Shown here in pieces: positions 22,975 to 34,749 of a stretch of 64,000 bases of DNA (position 1 is the first letter of the stretch; each line of letters opens with the position of its first letter). The DNA is from Ryuthela nishihirai (Eukaryota; Arthropoda; Arachnida; Araneae; Heptathelidae). The notes below the pieces were generated by a model. The model saw only the letters and a program-made list of their open reading frames with translations. It did not search any database and had not been told where the DNA came from. The position numbers and the translations under genes are program-made. The stretch spans positions 124,001 to 188,000 of the forward strand of contig JAWZYU010000126.1 in NCBI GenBank assembly GCA_038380435.1, read 5' to 3'.

Positions 22975-23800
22975 CAAGATTTTCCCAATTTTTCCAACTC
23001 CCCAAAATTTTGCCAAATCTCCTTAATTTCACAAAAACAATTGCCTCGATTTTGCCAACTCGCTATAATTTTACAGAAAACAATCCCAATTTTTACATCT
23101 CACCTGAATTTTAGCAACTCTTCAAGATTATGCCAAGCTGTCCTGATTTTTTCAACTCTCCAAGATTTTGTCAACTTCCCTTAATTTCACAAAACCTATC
23201 TCAATTTTCATAAGTCACCTGTATTTTACCAAGTGGTTTGGGGCGGGGGTGGCTCAGTCGGTAGCGCACCAGGCTCGTAATCTGTAACTCCCAGGTTCGA
23301 GTCCCGGCTGGGTCAGCGTTGAGATTTATTTCCGCAAAATTCCCCGCCCTGCCCACAGTCAGTAGGGGACACCGATGGGCTTGGAAAGGCCGCCGTACGT
23401 CGGATGGGACGTTAAGCCGTGGCCCCGTGTGTGGGAGAGCCATACCCTGTGCACGTTAAAGAACACGTTGGATGGCCTTGATGGGAGGTTACCATCTGTC
23501 TCCCAACAGCTGTTCCAGTGGGTGCCCTTTCCCAACCTTCTCTGAGCCTTCGGGGTCCATGTGACCTGGCCATTTAGCCCATGGTATGCAAAGAAGTGCC
23601 GCTCAGAGGTAAAACAACCCAACCCAACCAAGTGGTTTCGAATTCTGCCAACTGCTCTAGACTTTGCCAAGTTGCCTCGATTTTGACGAGTTGTTTAGAT
23701 TTCACTAACTCGTCTTAATCTTACAAAAAAACTCGATTTTTTTCAGAATTCATCTAGATTTTACAAAGTCGCTTCGAATTTTGTCAACTCCAAACAAACT
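22975..23800. repeat. Degenerate about 24-bp repeat (AATTTTGCCAACTC)
   Basis: Variants of CAATTTTGCCAACTC recur over 22,975-23,239 and 23,628-23,800. A SINE-A copy splits the array. Confidence 0.6.
23240..23627 (+). mobile_element. SINE-A, full length
   Basis: The target-site duplication CCAAGTGGTTT lies before the head and after the tail. Confidence 0.94.
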
Positions 23801-23837
23801 TCGGGGGTGGAGCCTCCCCCATCACCCCATGGTTATG

Positions 23838-24455
23838 CCCCTGGTCATGACACTGCTGTAGCTGGGGTCTGGGTTCGAATTCTGCCTAGGTAGTGGCATG
23901 GCTATTTGCGCTGTACTGTCTTTATATGAGAAAGCCCCTATAAACTAGGAGTAGCTTCTTAGGAGTCTTGGGTTGGGTTGTTTTACCTCTGAGCGGCACT
24001 TTTTTGCACACCATGGGCTAAATGGCCAGGTCACATGGACCCCGAAGGCTCAGAGAAGGTTGGGGGAGGGGACCCACTGGAACAGCTGTTGGGAGACAGA
24101 TGATAGCCTCCCGTCAAGGCCATCCAGCGTGTTCTTTAACGTGCACAGGGTATGGCTTCCCGCACACGGAGCCACGGCTTAACGTCCCATCCGACGGACG
24201 GCGGCCTTTCCAAGCTCATCGGTGTCCCCTACTGACCGTGGGCAGGGCGGGGAATTTTGCGGAGATAAATCTCAACGCTGACCCAAGTGGGACTCGAACC
24301 CGGGAACTACAGATTACGAGTCTGGCGAGCTACCGACTGAGCCACTCCCGCCCCTGTTAGGAGTCTCATAAAAAGATTACGTAGTCACGAAAATCGTAAT
24401 TGTACATATTTTTGTATTTATAATGATATTAAACATAAAGTAACAATTCATACTT
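23838..24455 (+). mobile_element. SINE-C interrupted by SINE-A
   Basis: Second SINE-C copy. Its body stops at TTAGGAGTCT and resumes with the same word after the SINE-A insertion at 23,969-24,355. Confidence 0.68.
23969..24355 (-). mobile_element. SINE-A, full length, in SINE-C
   Basis: The target-site duplication TTAGGAGTCT comes from the host SINE-C. Confidence 0.94.
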
Positions 24456-24480
24456 TTAAAATAAGGGTATTTCTCTATGT

Positions 24481-24561
24481 ACACAGTCGTATCAGAATAT
24501 TATGACCACCTACCATACATATAGTATGGTAGGTGGTCATGTTATTCTGATACGATTGTGT
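24481..24561. repeat. Mini fold-back element, 38-bp arms
   Basis: Arms 24,481-24,518 and 24,524-24,561 are inverted copies (about 35 of 38 match) around ATATA. The inner part GGTGGTCAT is also found next to the inner ends of MITE-T. Confidence 0.8.
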
Positions 24562-24659
24562 ATATTGCAGCAAGGGGCATTAAACGCCTAAAGTGGTACC
24601 ATCGGATCACTCGACATGTATATTAAAAATGTAGTAACAAAAACATTAATGTTTTGTTC

Positions 24660-24862
24660 TACATCCATGGCCGAGTGGTTAGCACGCTTCGCTACTGATC
24701 TAAAGGACCTGAGTTCGAGTCCCGGGTAAGGCATGGATGTATGTGTCGTTTTTCTGCTGAGGTCCTGCCATCCTCTCAGACCTTCTACTGTGGCATATAA
24801 ACTGACAGGCTCCTGTCAGACCTCTGTGGCAAGCAGCTGCTTCAGGGGATATTTATTTTTTT
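24660..24862 (+). mobile_element. SINE-B, full length
   Basis: Best plus-strand SINE-B: A-box-like TGGCCGAGTGGTTAGCACGC, B-box GAGTTCGAGTCCC, then TCTGCTGAGGTCCTGCC, TATAAACTGACAGGCTCCTG, the palindrome AAGCAGCTGCTT and a GATATTTATTT tail. The head looks Ser/Leu-tRNA-like. It lacks a normal tRNA fold and continues into a non-tRNA body, so it is a SINE and not a tRNA gene. Confidence 0.88.
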
Positions 24863-24879
24863 TTATTTCTACATGCGTT

Positions 24880-25270
24880 GTTGTTGTTTGGGTTGTTTTA
24901 CCTCTGAGCGGCACTTTTTTGCACACCATGGGCTAAATGGCCAGGTCACATGAACCCCAAAGGCTCAGAGAAGGTTGGGGGAGGGGACCCACTGGAACAG
25001 CTGTTGGAAGACAGATGGTAGCCTCCCGTCAAGGCCATCCAGCGTGTTCTTTAACGTGCACAGGGTATGGCTCTCCCGCACACGGGGCCACGGCTTAACG
25101 TCCCATCCGACGGACGGCGGCCTTTCCAAGCTCATCGGTGTCCCCTACTGACCGTGAGCAGGGCGGGGAATTTTGCGGAGATAAATCTCAACGCTGACCC
25201 AGCTGGGACTCGAACCTGGGAACTGCAGATTACGAGCCTGGCGCGCTACCGACTGAGCCACCCCCGCCCC
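24880..25270 (-). mobile_element. SINE-A, full length
   Basis: The target-site duplication TTCTACATGCGT is split before and after the element, just downstream of the SINE-B tail. Confidence 0.92.
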
Positions 25271-25359
25271 CATTCTACATGCGTATACTTAACTAAAATT
25301 GAAGATTAGAATAAGCTAGTATAATAATAATAATATCAATTTAATAATTTTACCTAGGG

Positions 25360-26133
25360 TTGGGTTGGGTTGTTTTACCTCTGAGCGGCACTTTTTTGCA
25401 CACCATGGGCTAAATGGCCAGGTCACATGGACCCCGAAGGCTCAGAGAAGGATGGAGGAGGGGACCCACTGGAACAGCTGTTGGGAGACAGATGGTAGCC
25501 TCCCGTCAAGGCCATCCAGCGTGTTCTTTAACGTTGGTTGTTTTACCTCTGAGCGGCACTTTTTTGCACACCATGGGCTAAATGGCCAGGTCACATGGAC
25601 CCTGAAGGCTCAGAGAAGGTTGGGGGAGGAGACCCACTGGAACAGCTGTTGGGAGACAGATGGTAGCCTCCCGTCAAGGACATCCAGCGTGTTCTTTAAC
25701 GTTGGGTTGTTTTACCTCTGAGCGGCACTTTTTTGCACACCATGGGCTAAATGGCCAGGTCACATGGACCCCGAAGGCTCAGAGAAGGTTTGGGGAGGGG
25801 ATCCACTGTAACAGCTGTTGGGAAACAGATGGTAGCCTCCCGTCAAGGCCATCCAGCGTGTTCTTTAACGTGCACAGGGTTTAACGTGCACAGGGTTTTA
25901 ACGTGCACACCGTGGCCCCGTGTGCAGGGTTGGCTCTCTCGCACACGGGGATACGGCTTAACGTCCCATCCGACGGACGGCGACCTTTCCAAGCCCATCG
26001 GTGTCCCCTACTGACCGTGGGCAGGCGGGAAATTTTTGCGGAGATAAATCTCAACGCTGACCGAGCTGGGACTCGAACCTGGGAACTGCAGATTACGAGC
26101 CTGGCGCGCTACCGACTGAGCCTCCCCCGCCCC
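25360..26133 (-). mobile_element. SINE-A trimer
   Basis: Two tail modules and one full unit. The full unit carries a triplicated TTTAACGTGCACAGGG stretch near 25,865-25,910. The target-site duplication TTTTACCTAGGG is at 25,348-25,359 and from 26,134. Confidence 0.94.
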
Positions 26134-26474
26134 TTTTTACCTAGGGTCAAACATCTCTGGGTTCATATTGATTACATTGTGGCATCTACGAAAAAAATTT
26201 CGAAGTTTTGGTATTAGATATATTTTTTGAAATAAAAATATCGATAACGACAAATTGTAGAGTTTACTAATTAAAACTCAAACGATTTCGTTGTTTTTTG
26301 GTATGTTTATCACTGCCTTGATATTAATAGAGGGGCCAACGGTAAATAATTTATCTCTCTCCAATGGAAATAATTTTCTCTCAAGTAGCTGCTTGTCATA
26401 GAGGTTCACAGAGAGGTTGTCATTATACTATAACATGGAGAAGATGTGTAAGGAAGGCGAGACCTCCGCAGAAA

Positions 26475-26860
26475 GGGGGGCGGGGGTGGCTCAGTCGGTA
26501 GCGCGCCAAGCTCGTAATCTGTAGTTCCCAGGTTCGAGTCCCAGTTGGGTCAGCGTTGAGATTTATCTCCGCAAAATTCCTCGCCCTGCCCACGGTCAGT
26601 AGGGGACACCGATGGGCTTGGAAAGACCGCCGTCCGTCGGATGGGACGTTAAGCCGTGGACCTGTGTGCGGGAGAGCCATACCCTGTGCTCATTAAAGAA
26701 CACGCTGGATGGCCTTGACGGGAGGCTACCATCTGTCTCACAACAGCTGTTCCAGTGGGTCCCCTCCCCCAACCTTCTCTGAACCTTCGGGATCCATGTG
26801 ACCTGGCCATTTAGCCCATGGTGTGCAAAAAAGTGCCGCTCAGAGGTAAAACAACCCAAC
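26475..26860 (+). mobile_element. SINE-A, full length (reference copy)
   Basis: About 385 bases. Order: G-rich 5' end, tRNA-like head with A-box TGGCTCAGTCGG and B-box GGTTCGAGTCCC, a spacer with GTTGAGATTTATCTCCGC, a body with CCGCCGTCCGTCGGATGGGA and GTTAAAGAACACGCTGG, and a tail GCTCAGAGGTAAAACAACCC ending in a CCAAC repeat, not poly-A. It encodes no protein; the open frames across it are accidental. The reverse transcriptase must come from a LINE. CGCAGAA is repeated at the borders. Confidence 0.94.
26487..26542 (+). promoter_or_regulatory. Internal Pol III promoter (A and B boxes) of SINE-A
   Basis: TGGCTCAGTCGG at 26,487-26,498 and GGTTCGAGTCCC at 26,531-26,542 match the tRNA-type A- and B-box consensus, 32 bases apart. 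They are present in nearly every full-length copy. Confidence 0.8.
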
Positions 26861-27139
26861 AACGCAGAAGGACAACACAAGAAAGAAAACATTCACGACA
26901 TATGTGGGCTCGGGTCCTCTGATCAGTAACCAAGCACACTGTCAGGTTTTGATGCGATACATAGATATAATTTTGTCATTTCATCTATATATTTGTATTT
27001 GACCTTGCATTGTAATCCTTTATGTGAAACAATTTTCTTTCTCCCACCACTGACTAAAGCTGTTTATGGCTAATGTGTGTTGCTGTAATCAGCAAGACAA
27101 GTTTATGTTACCTGATGGTCAATAACAGGATCTCCTTTC

Positions 27140-27769
27140 CAACACTCCCTGCCTTGCCCACGGTCAGTAGGGGACACCGATGGGCTTGGAAAGGCCGCCG
27201 TCCGTCGGATGGGATGTTAAGCCGTGGCCCCGTGTGCGGGAGAGACATACTCTGTGTGCATTAAAGAACACGCTGGATGGCCTTGACGGGAGGCTACCAT
27301 CTGTCTCCCAACAGCTGTTCCAGTGGATCCCCTCCCCCAAACTTCTCTGAGCCTTCGGGGTCCTTGTGACCTGGCTATTTAGCCCACGGTGTGCAAAAAA
27401 GTGCCACTCAGAGGTAAATCAACCCAACGTTAAAGAACACGCTGGATGGCCTTGACGGGAGGCTACCATCTGTTTCCCAACAGCTGTTCCAGTGGGTCCC
27501 CTCCCCCAAACCTCTCTGAGCCTTCGGGGTCCTTGTGACCTGGCCATTTAGCCCATGGTGTGCAAAAAAGTACCACTCAGAGGTAAAACAACCCAACGTT
27601 AAAGAACACGCTGGATGGCCTTGACGGGTGGCTACTATCTGTCTCCCAACAGCTGTTCCAGTGGATCCCCTCCCCCAACCTTCTCTGAGCCTTCGGGTTC
27701 CATGTGACCTGGCCATTTAGCCCATGGTGTGCAAAAAAGTGCCATTCAGAGGTAAAACAACCCAACCCA
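27140..27769 (+). mobile_element. SINE-A trimer, head truncated
   Basis: A headless unit from about GCCTTGCCCACGGTCAG plus two tail modules joined at CCCAACGTTAAAG (27,425 and 27,595). A small reverse SINE-A scrap follows at 27,770-27,830. Confidence 0.9.
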
Positions 27770-27830
27770 ACGTCCCATCCGAATGGACTGTGGCCATTCC
27801 AAATCCATCAACGTCCCTTTCTGACCAACA

Positions 27831-28190
27831 GTTGTTGCAAGAATAAATCTAGAAAAACAGTATAACAACGCTCTAATCATTCAATTATAATCTGCCTAAA
27901 CTGAGAATATTTATCATTACATATATAACCTTTAAAATGTTTTGAACAATATAATGTCAAATAAAATAAAAAGCTAAGCTGTAAAAAGGTCAAGTAAAAT
28001 ATAACTTTAAAAAAATGAAATAACATATTTTTGTTATTGTTTTTTTCCCTTTCTATACATTGGGTTTTATTGAATACAAGGAACCACTTGTGTTTCTTTC
28101 TTCTGAGTAAGGTTAACGACGATTATTACTAATCAATATCAAAAAATTTGCCGCTCTTTTAAAACCCGAATTTCATCTACACTTTTCTTT
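27831..28190. other. AT-rich intron stretch, nothing recognised
   Basis: No open frame or repeat of note. Confidence 0.4.
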
Positions 28191-30640
28191 CATCATCATC
28201 ATAATCATCATCATCAAGCAGCCATGGGCTACGGAGGTCCAACCAGACCGTGCAATTTAGTACTCCAAGCAAGTCTGTCCTGAGCTACATCTGATGCATC
28301 TGGCCACTGCACACCAATTCTAACAAGGTCATGTTTGACAATGTCTGTCCAGTGCATCCTAGGGCTCCCTCTCTTTCTGAGGCCTTTAGGCACACTGTTC
28401 ATAACCCTATTCGCCAATCTATAATTATTCATACGGGCAACATGGCCAAACCAACGGAGTCTCTCTCTGCACAATATGCTGCTTAAAGGAGGTTGCAAAC
28501 TCCTTTGCCTAACCTCATCATTAGTTACAAAGTTGAACCACCTAATGCCCAAGATACTGCGTAAGCATCTGGAATCAAAAGCATCTAGTTTCCTGTTATC
28601 TTGTTTACAAAGTGTCCAAGTTTCACTACCATAACTGATCCTAGAAAAAAATCAAACTATTATACAGTGTAATATTAGTCTTTAGGTGCATACGCCTATT
28701 TCTCCACAATCTCCATAGATTCTTAAAAGTCCCGGCAGCAACCCCTATTCGTCTGTTAATCTCATGCCGCACATCACCATATTATCGGTTACATAGCTCC
28801 CAAGATAATTAAACTGTTACACCTGCTCAAGACTGCAACCATTCAGATTAACTGAATCACAGCCTGCCTGACCAATTTTCATCACTTTAGTTTTCTCTCT
28901 GTTTATAATCAAACCTACTCTACTACCATCGGATGGGACGTTAAGCCGTGGCCCCGTGTGCGGGAGAGCCATATCCTGTGCACGTTAAAGAACACGCTGG
29001 ATGGCCTTGACGGGAAGCTACTATCTGTCTCCCAACAGCTGTTCCAGTGGGTCCCCTCCCCCCAACCTTCTCTGAGCCTTCGGGGTCCATGTGACCTGGC
29101 CATTTAGCACATGGTGTGCAAAAAAGTGCCGCTCAGAGGTAAAACAACCCAACAACAACTCTACTATCAGTCTCATCAACAGCTCGAATGAAAGAGTTCA
29201 TCTCATCAACATCATTTGCCAAAAGGGCTAAATCATCAGCATAATCTAAATCAGAAATTTCGTATCTCCAGTCCATTTAAGGCAAAATCTTTCCCTTGAA
29301 GGAATTTCGCATAACATAATCAATAACCAAGCTAAAGAGAAAAGGAGACAAAATGCACCCTTGTCGAACACCAGAAGTAATGCTAAACCAATTGCTACAA
29401 GCCTTACCAACTCTCACACACGACCTCAGTGTTATTATAGAGAGCTTTCACTATGTTAACTAATTGTCTGGTATACCATATGATTTCACAATCAACCACA
29501 AATTATGACGATCAACAGAGTCGAAAGCCTTTTTGAAATCAACAAAGCTAGCAACCAAAGGTTTTTTGAACTCTAAACATTTCTCAAGAATCTGCCTAAG
29601 TGAAAATATCTGATCCACACATCCCCTACCACTTCTGAATCCACATTGCTCCATCACGCAATTGCCTGTCAACCAGATTCTAAATTCTATTAAGCGCAAT
29701 CATGCAAGAACTTTCCTTGGAACAGAGAGTAGGCTGATACCCCTATAGTTATCACAAGAATTTCGATCACCTTTTTGAAAATAGGGATAACAATTGCTCT
29801 GGTAAAATCCTTAGGAACCATGCCTTTATCATAAAAGATATTCAAAATTTCCGTCATCCAAGTGGTAACAGAAACATTCCCAGTTCTAAGCATTTCCATA
29901 GTAATTTCTTCTACACCTGCGGATTTATGAAGTTTAGGTTTAGAAACAGCCAAAATAACTTCAGATTGTGTTATAGGGCCAACATTAAAGCCACCAATGC
30001 ATCTGTCATCATTAAAAACAATGGGAGTAGAACAAATGTTTAGAACATCACTGAAATGCTCAGCTCACCTAGCCATGACAGAATCCTCACCTTCTATAAC
30101 CTTACGTTGTTTATCCTTCAATTCCTGTATATCTGTTCGTTTTCTACCACACAAAACATTAACTCTCTGGTACAGTTCTCTGCTGTTGTGCTGCCTAACT
30201 GCTTCCTCGGCTTTGTCAGCCAAGCCATCAAGTCAAAGATTCTTATCAGCAGCTAACTGATCCTTTAGACGTTTATTAAGCTCTCTGTAATCCTTTCTAT
30301 TAGGACTAGTAAGGTATTGATTAAGGACATTCCTGCAGTTCTTTCTTTCTGAAATAAGCTCAAGTGCCTTATCACTCAAATAATTCTCTCTCCTCTGCTC
30401 CTTTTTCCCTAAAAAGTACTGATAGTTTGCAAAAAAAGCCAGTTTAAAATGGTCCCATTCTTCCTCAACTTCAGTAATAAGCAGACCATTATTGTCATAA
30501 TGACTAAGTAACCTATCATGATAAGCTTTAGCTATAACTGGGCTCTGACAAGATTGAAGTCGCTTCCAATCATCCTGAGTAAAAGTAACAGAAACACACA
30601 AAGTTTGCCTTTTGGAACAGTAGATCATTACTAGCCACTT
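28191..30640 (-). mobile_element. RTE-type LINE, largest copy (decayed)
   Basis: Read on the minus strand from 30,640: linker (EEEWDHFKLAFFANYQYFLG), a RWAEHFSD-like segment, RT start (IPIFKK, GDRNSCDNYRGIS), EQCGFRSGRGCVDQIFSLRQ, FVDFKKAFDSVDRHNLW and, after SINE-A, the C-terminal RLRWFGHVARM and VKHDLVRIGVQWPD parts. The 3' tail is a CAT/ATG repeat at 28,191-28,215. Several frameshifts and missing pieces make it non-coding. The domain order and microsatellite tail fit the RTE clade. Confidence 0.88.
28927..29152 (+). mobile_element. SINE-A, 5' truncated, in the RTE LINE
   Basis: Begins at CATCGGATGGGACGTT and runs to the tail. CTCTACTA on both sides is a probable target-site duplication. 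A 5' truncation bounded by a duplication is expected for incomplete reverse transcription. Confidence 0.88.
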
Positions 30641-31160
30641 AATGCCAAAAAACTCTTGATTGCTTATCAAATATGAATAAAAATGGGCATGTCATAGATT
30701 TTTAATTGTACTGAATAAGAGTATTATGCCTTTTTCTTAGTCTGTACTTTAAACTAAACTTAATGGGAAAAAAAGCTTATTTTTTTTTACAAATTGAAAG
30801 TATTTCCTCCGTTGTCCTCCATTTTTAGCCTTTTTGTCCTCCTTTTAGAATACTGGCATCTGGTAACCCTACCCATAATGCCTTATTTTCTGTTCTACAT
30901 GGCAGAGATTTGGTTTCATTTTAAGAAACAATTTACAAAATTGAATAAAAGTTTTTTTATGAGATAACAAAAATATGACTTATAAAGGTTGAAGAGATTC
31001 ACTAAAATTCTAATTTTCTGTGAGAAATATCTTCTTGGAAATGCATACAAGTTCAATGTCATGATTCTAATCTCCCAGTTTTTTTTTTTGATTAATTTAG
31101 TGGTTTTTTTATCGTTTCATTACTGATCGATTTTTGGTATCTAAAGGACTGGATCTAGGA
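30641..31160. other. Intron stretch, nothing recognised
   Basis: AT-rich with homopolymer runs; no gene or family identified. Confidence 0.4.
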
Positions 31161-31161
31161 A

Positions 31162-31198
31162 GGGGTGGTGGTGGTGGTGGGGGGGGGGGGGGGGGGGT
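31162..31198. repeat. GGT repeat and long G run
   Basis: GGTGG steps run into an uninterrupted G run of about 19 bases. The strand has clear G-quadruplex potential, and the exact length is prone to sequencing error. Confidence 0.85.
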
Positions 31199-31496
31199 TC
31201 AGAAGGTGGTCACATTTCAGCCCCGGTACGGTAACGTATTGTTATGTCAGTAATTTCCAATATGCATGAAATCATTTCCAATTAAATGAAGAGCAACAAA
31301 AAGTTTTCCTAAATGACTTACTCACATCCTTTTAATTTGATTTATACTTTATATTTTATTCCTTTTAATAATACTGGTTTATTAAAATTCTTATTTGTGA
31401 ATCTTTGTTAAAGAAGGATTAAATAAATGTAATTATTAATGTGGAAAACAGTCATAAAAAAAAGACGTTAGGTGACTGTGAATTATTTAATTCCAG

Positions 31497-31585
31497 GGTA
31501 TTCATCCGCAGTTGGAGAATTCACGGGTGATACAAAAATGGATGTTGTAGTTGGAATGCCGAGAGGAAATAACTTAACAGGAAAG
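31497..31585 (+). CDS. Integrin alpha exon d (blade 4)
   Basis: Acceptor ttaattccag, donor GGAAAG|gtatga, 89 bases. It reads GYSSAVGEFTGDTKMDVVVG and then MPRGNNLTGK, the blade-4 FG-GAP repeat. The calcium loop is degenerate: the family usually has D-x-N-x-D-G-x-x-D, and here E and T stand at the first and third positions while the fifth and ninth aspartates remain. NNLT is a possible N-glycosylation site. Confidence 0.95.
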
Positions 31586-32130
31586 GTATGAAAAAAAAAA
31601 TGCTTGCTATTTAAATGCTTGCTTGTCATACAGACACAAAATTTTTATTCCAATTTCACATATTTGAATTTGATAAGATTTGTGTATGAAGTTTTCGCTT
31701 TACATCTCATATGTTCAGATTAATGATAGATTATAACTTTTGGGTGTTCAATAATAAAATATCAATTTTATAAGTATAAAATCCGAAATTGTCTTAATTT
31801 AAGCATTTTTCGGAATAATATTTAATATTTTAGGATTGAAACAATTACTAGTTATTTTTAAGTACTTGCATGTTTTAAATTTAATCCTCAACTGATTAAC
31901 AGCTTTTGAGTGATGTTTAGTTACTCTGCGTTCTAAAAACGCACAAAATTTCTGCCATTAAATTGTGCAGAATAAATTTTGGATTCGCCGGTTCGAAAAA
32001 CGTCTAGGACATCAGTCAACCCTCGAGGACGTGCACAAGTTTCCGATATGGTGAGCGGAGCGGAGGGGGGGGGGAGTCTGACAATAAATGTGAGTAGGTT
32101 TACAAACTACTAAAATAGTCCATCACCAAA
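31586..32130. other. Intron stretch after exon d, nothing recognised
   Basis: AT-rich apart from a G run near 32,065. No gene seen. Confidence 0.4.
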
Positions 32131-32928
32131 TTCTATACGGAACAAGATTTTAGCTTAAAATGATATTCTATATGGAATAAGATTTTAGCATACAAATGAT
32201 ATTCTATATGGAATAAGATTTTAGCATAAAATGATATTCTATGTGGAATAAGATTTTAGCATAAAATGATATTCTATATGGAATGAGATTTTAGCATAAA
32301 ATGATATTCTATGTGGAATAAGATTTTAGCATAAAATAATATTCTATATGGAATAAGATTTTAGCATAAAATAATATTCTGTACGGAATAGATGTTAACT
32401 TAAAATGATGTTCTATACGGAATAAGATTATAGCCTGAAATGATATTCTATACGGAATAGATTTTAACTTAAAATGATATTCTATATGGAATAAGATTTT
32501 AGCATAAAAATGTTATTCTATATGGAATAAGATTTTAGCATAAAATGATATTCTATATGGAATAAGATTTTAGCATAAAATGATATTCTATATGGAATGA
32601 GATTTTAGCATAAAATGATATTCTATGTGGAATAAGATTTTAGCATAAAATGATATTCTATATGGAATAAGATTTTAGCATAAAATAATATTCTGTACGG
32701 AATAGATTTTAACTTAAAATGATGTTCTATACGGAATAAGATTATAGCCTGAAATGATATTCTATACGGAATAGATTTTAACTTAAAATGATATTCTATA
32801 TGGAATAAGATTTTAGCTTAAAATGCGGTTCTATATGGAATAAGATTATAGCTTTAAATCGTGTTCTATATAAAATAAGATTTTAGCTTAAAATGATATT
32901 CGATGTGGAATAAGATTTTATAGCTTCT
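32131..32928. repeat. 35-bp minisatellite, about 22 copies
   Basis: The unit contains TTCTATATGGAATAAGATTT followed by TAGCATAAAATGATA. Variant units (GTACGGAATAGA, GATTATAGCCTG) recur in the same order at an offset of 314 bases, showing a nine-unit higher-order duplication. Confidence 0.92.
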
Positions 32929-33330
32929 TAAATCTATTTTTAGTGTGTGGAATAGAATAAGGGGCTAAAATTATACAAAGATAACTGTATTGGGTTTCAA
33001 AGTAGGTGGACAAGTATAAGATTTCATATAAGGCGACCGCATTTTCGGGGTGGGGAGAGAGGTTTCCGGACAATCTGGGTACGTCTGTGTTTCAACTCTC
33101 AACCTGCTCTTACCAACACAGAAATCTTTAAATACAAATGATATTGCTCTATTAGCTTGGAGTAAACTATTTACTTATTTTGTGATAAAACGGAAAAGGA
33201 AACATACAATGTTGACTTTATCACCAAACAGTGTCTCGCGTAACTCTGAGCTAGGATCTAAACCAAAAGCAACCGAGAATTAGTGGCGGCTATGGCGAAA
33301 CTCAAATCGTCACTATTGTTGCCATTACGG
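32929..33330. other. Intron stretch, nothing recognised
   Basis: Ends at the SINE-A target word. A 77-codon open frame at 33,050 has no recognisable similarity. Confidence 0.4.
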
Positions 33331-33727
33331 GTTGGGTTGTGTTGGGTTGTTTTACTTCTGAGCGGCACTTTTTTTGCACACAATGGGCTAAATGGCCAGG
33401 TCACATGGACCCCGAAGGCTCAGAGAAGGTTGGGGGAGGGGATCCACTGGAACAGCTGTTGGGAGACAGATGGTAGCCCCCCGTCAAGGCCATCCAGCGT
33501 GTTCTTTAACGTGCACAGGGTATGTCTCTCCCACACACGGGGCCACGGCTTAACGTCCCATCCGACGGATGGCGGCCTTTCCAAGCCCATCGGTGTCCCC
33601 TACTGACCGTGGGCAGGGCGGGGAATTTTGCGGAGATAAATCTCAACGCTGACCCAGCTGGGACTCGAACCTGGGAACTATAGATTACGAGCCTGGCGCG
33701 CTAACGACTGAGCCACCCCCGCCCCCA
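33331..33727 (-). mobile_element. SINE-A, full length
   Basis: The target-site duplication TGCCATTACGG is at 33,320-33,330 and 33,728-33,738. Confidence 0.94.
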
Positions 33728-34017
33728 TGCCATTACGGAGTTGCAAACTTAAAACATCTATAGGTCCACGATGGTTGGAAATAGGACCATTACTGTTACA
33801 TTAACTTTTGCTTTGTAAATCGAAATTGCCTCCCGAAGTATGGCAGTCCGGTCGTGAAACACCTTGAGTATGGTAAAATTTTGACAACTGATAATCAAGG
33901 ACTTAGGCAGAAGATATATTCGTGAGGGGGATATGAGGGCATCAGAAAATTTCTAATTCCAAAAAAAAGATGACGATAGGGTAAAATAATATATATTGAT
34001 ACAATTACCTACTATTG

Positions 34018-34749
34018 GCGGGGCGGGGATGGCTCAGTCGGTAGCGCGACAGACTCGTAATCTTGTAGTTCCCAGGTTCAAGTCCCAGCTGGGACAGCGT
34101 TGAGATTTATCTCCGCAAAATTCCCCGCCCTGCCCACGGTCAGTAGGGGACACCGATGGGCTATCACCACCGAAGAACGCCGTCCGTCGGATGGGACGTA
34201 AAGCCGTGGCTCCGTGTGCGGGAGAGCCATACCCTTTGCTCGTTAAAGAGCACACTGAGATGGCCTTGACTGGATGCTACCTTCTGTCTTCCAACAGCTG
34301 TTTCAATGGGTTGCCTCCCCCAACTTTCTCTGAGCCTTTGGGGTACATGTGACCTGGCCATTTAACCCATGGTGTGCAAAAAAGTGCCGCTCAGAGGTAA
34401 AACAACCCAACGTTAAAGAACACCCTAGGTGGCCTTGACGGGAAGCTACCATCTGCATCCCAACAGCTGTTACAGTGGGTCCCCTCCCACAACCATCTCT
34501 GAGCCTTCGGGGTCTTTGTGACCTGGCCATTTAGCCCATGGTGTGCAAAAAAATGCCGCTCAGAGGTAAAACAACCCAACGTTAAAGAACACGCTGGATG
34601 GCCTTGACGGGGGAATACCATCTGTTTTCCAACAGCTGTTTCAATGGGTTGCCTCCCCCAATTTTCTCTGAGACTTCGGGGTCCTTGTGACCTGGCCATT
34701 TAGCCCATGGTGTGCAAAAAAGTGCCTCGCAGAGCAAAAACAACCCAAC
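34018..34749 (+). mobile_element. SINE-A trimer
   Basis: Full unit plus two tail modules, joined at CCCAACGTTAAAG near 34,410 and 34,580. The modules are more diverged from each other than in other multimers. Confidence 0.92.

Larger units (their letters stand above)
26381..26945 (-). mobile_element. SINE-B interrupted by SINE-A
   Basis: Diverged reverse SINE-B; 3' half before and 5' half after the SINE-A insertion at 26,475-26,860. Confidence 0.72.

Noticed and set aside
24660..24735. tRNA-like sequences with good A and B boxes (also at 53,357, 57,193 and in every SINE-A head)
   Set aside because: They recur with identical non-tRNA bodies and tails, and the acceptor stems do not pair. They are SINE heads, not tRNA genes.
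32131..32928. Regular short direct repeats that might suggest a CRISPR array
   Set aside because: There are no unique spacers, repeats follow each other directly, and the DNA is eukaryotic.
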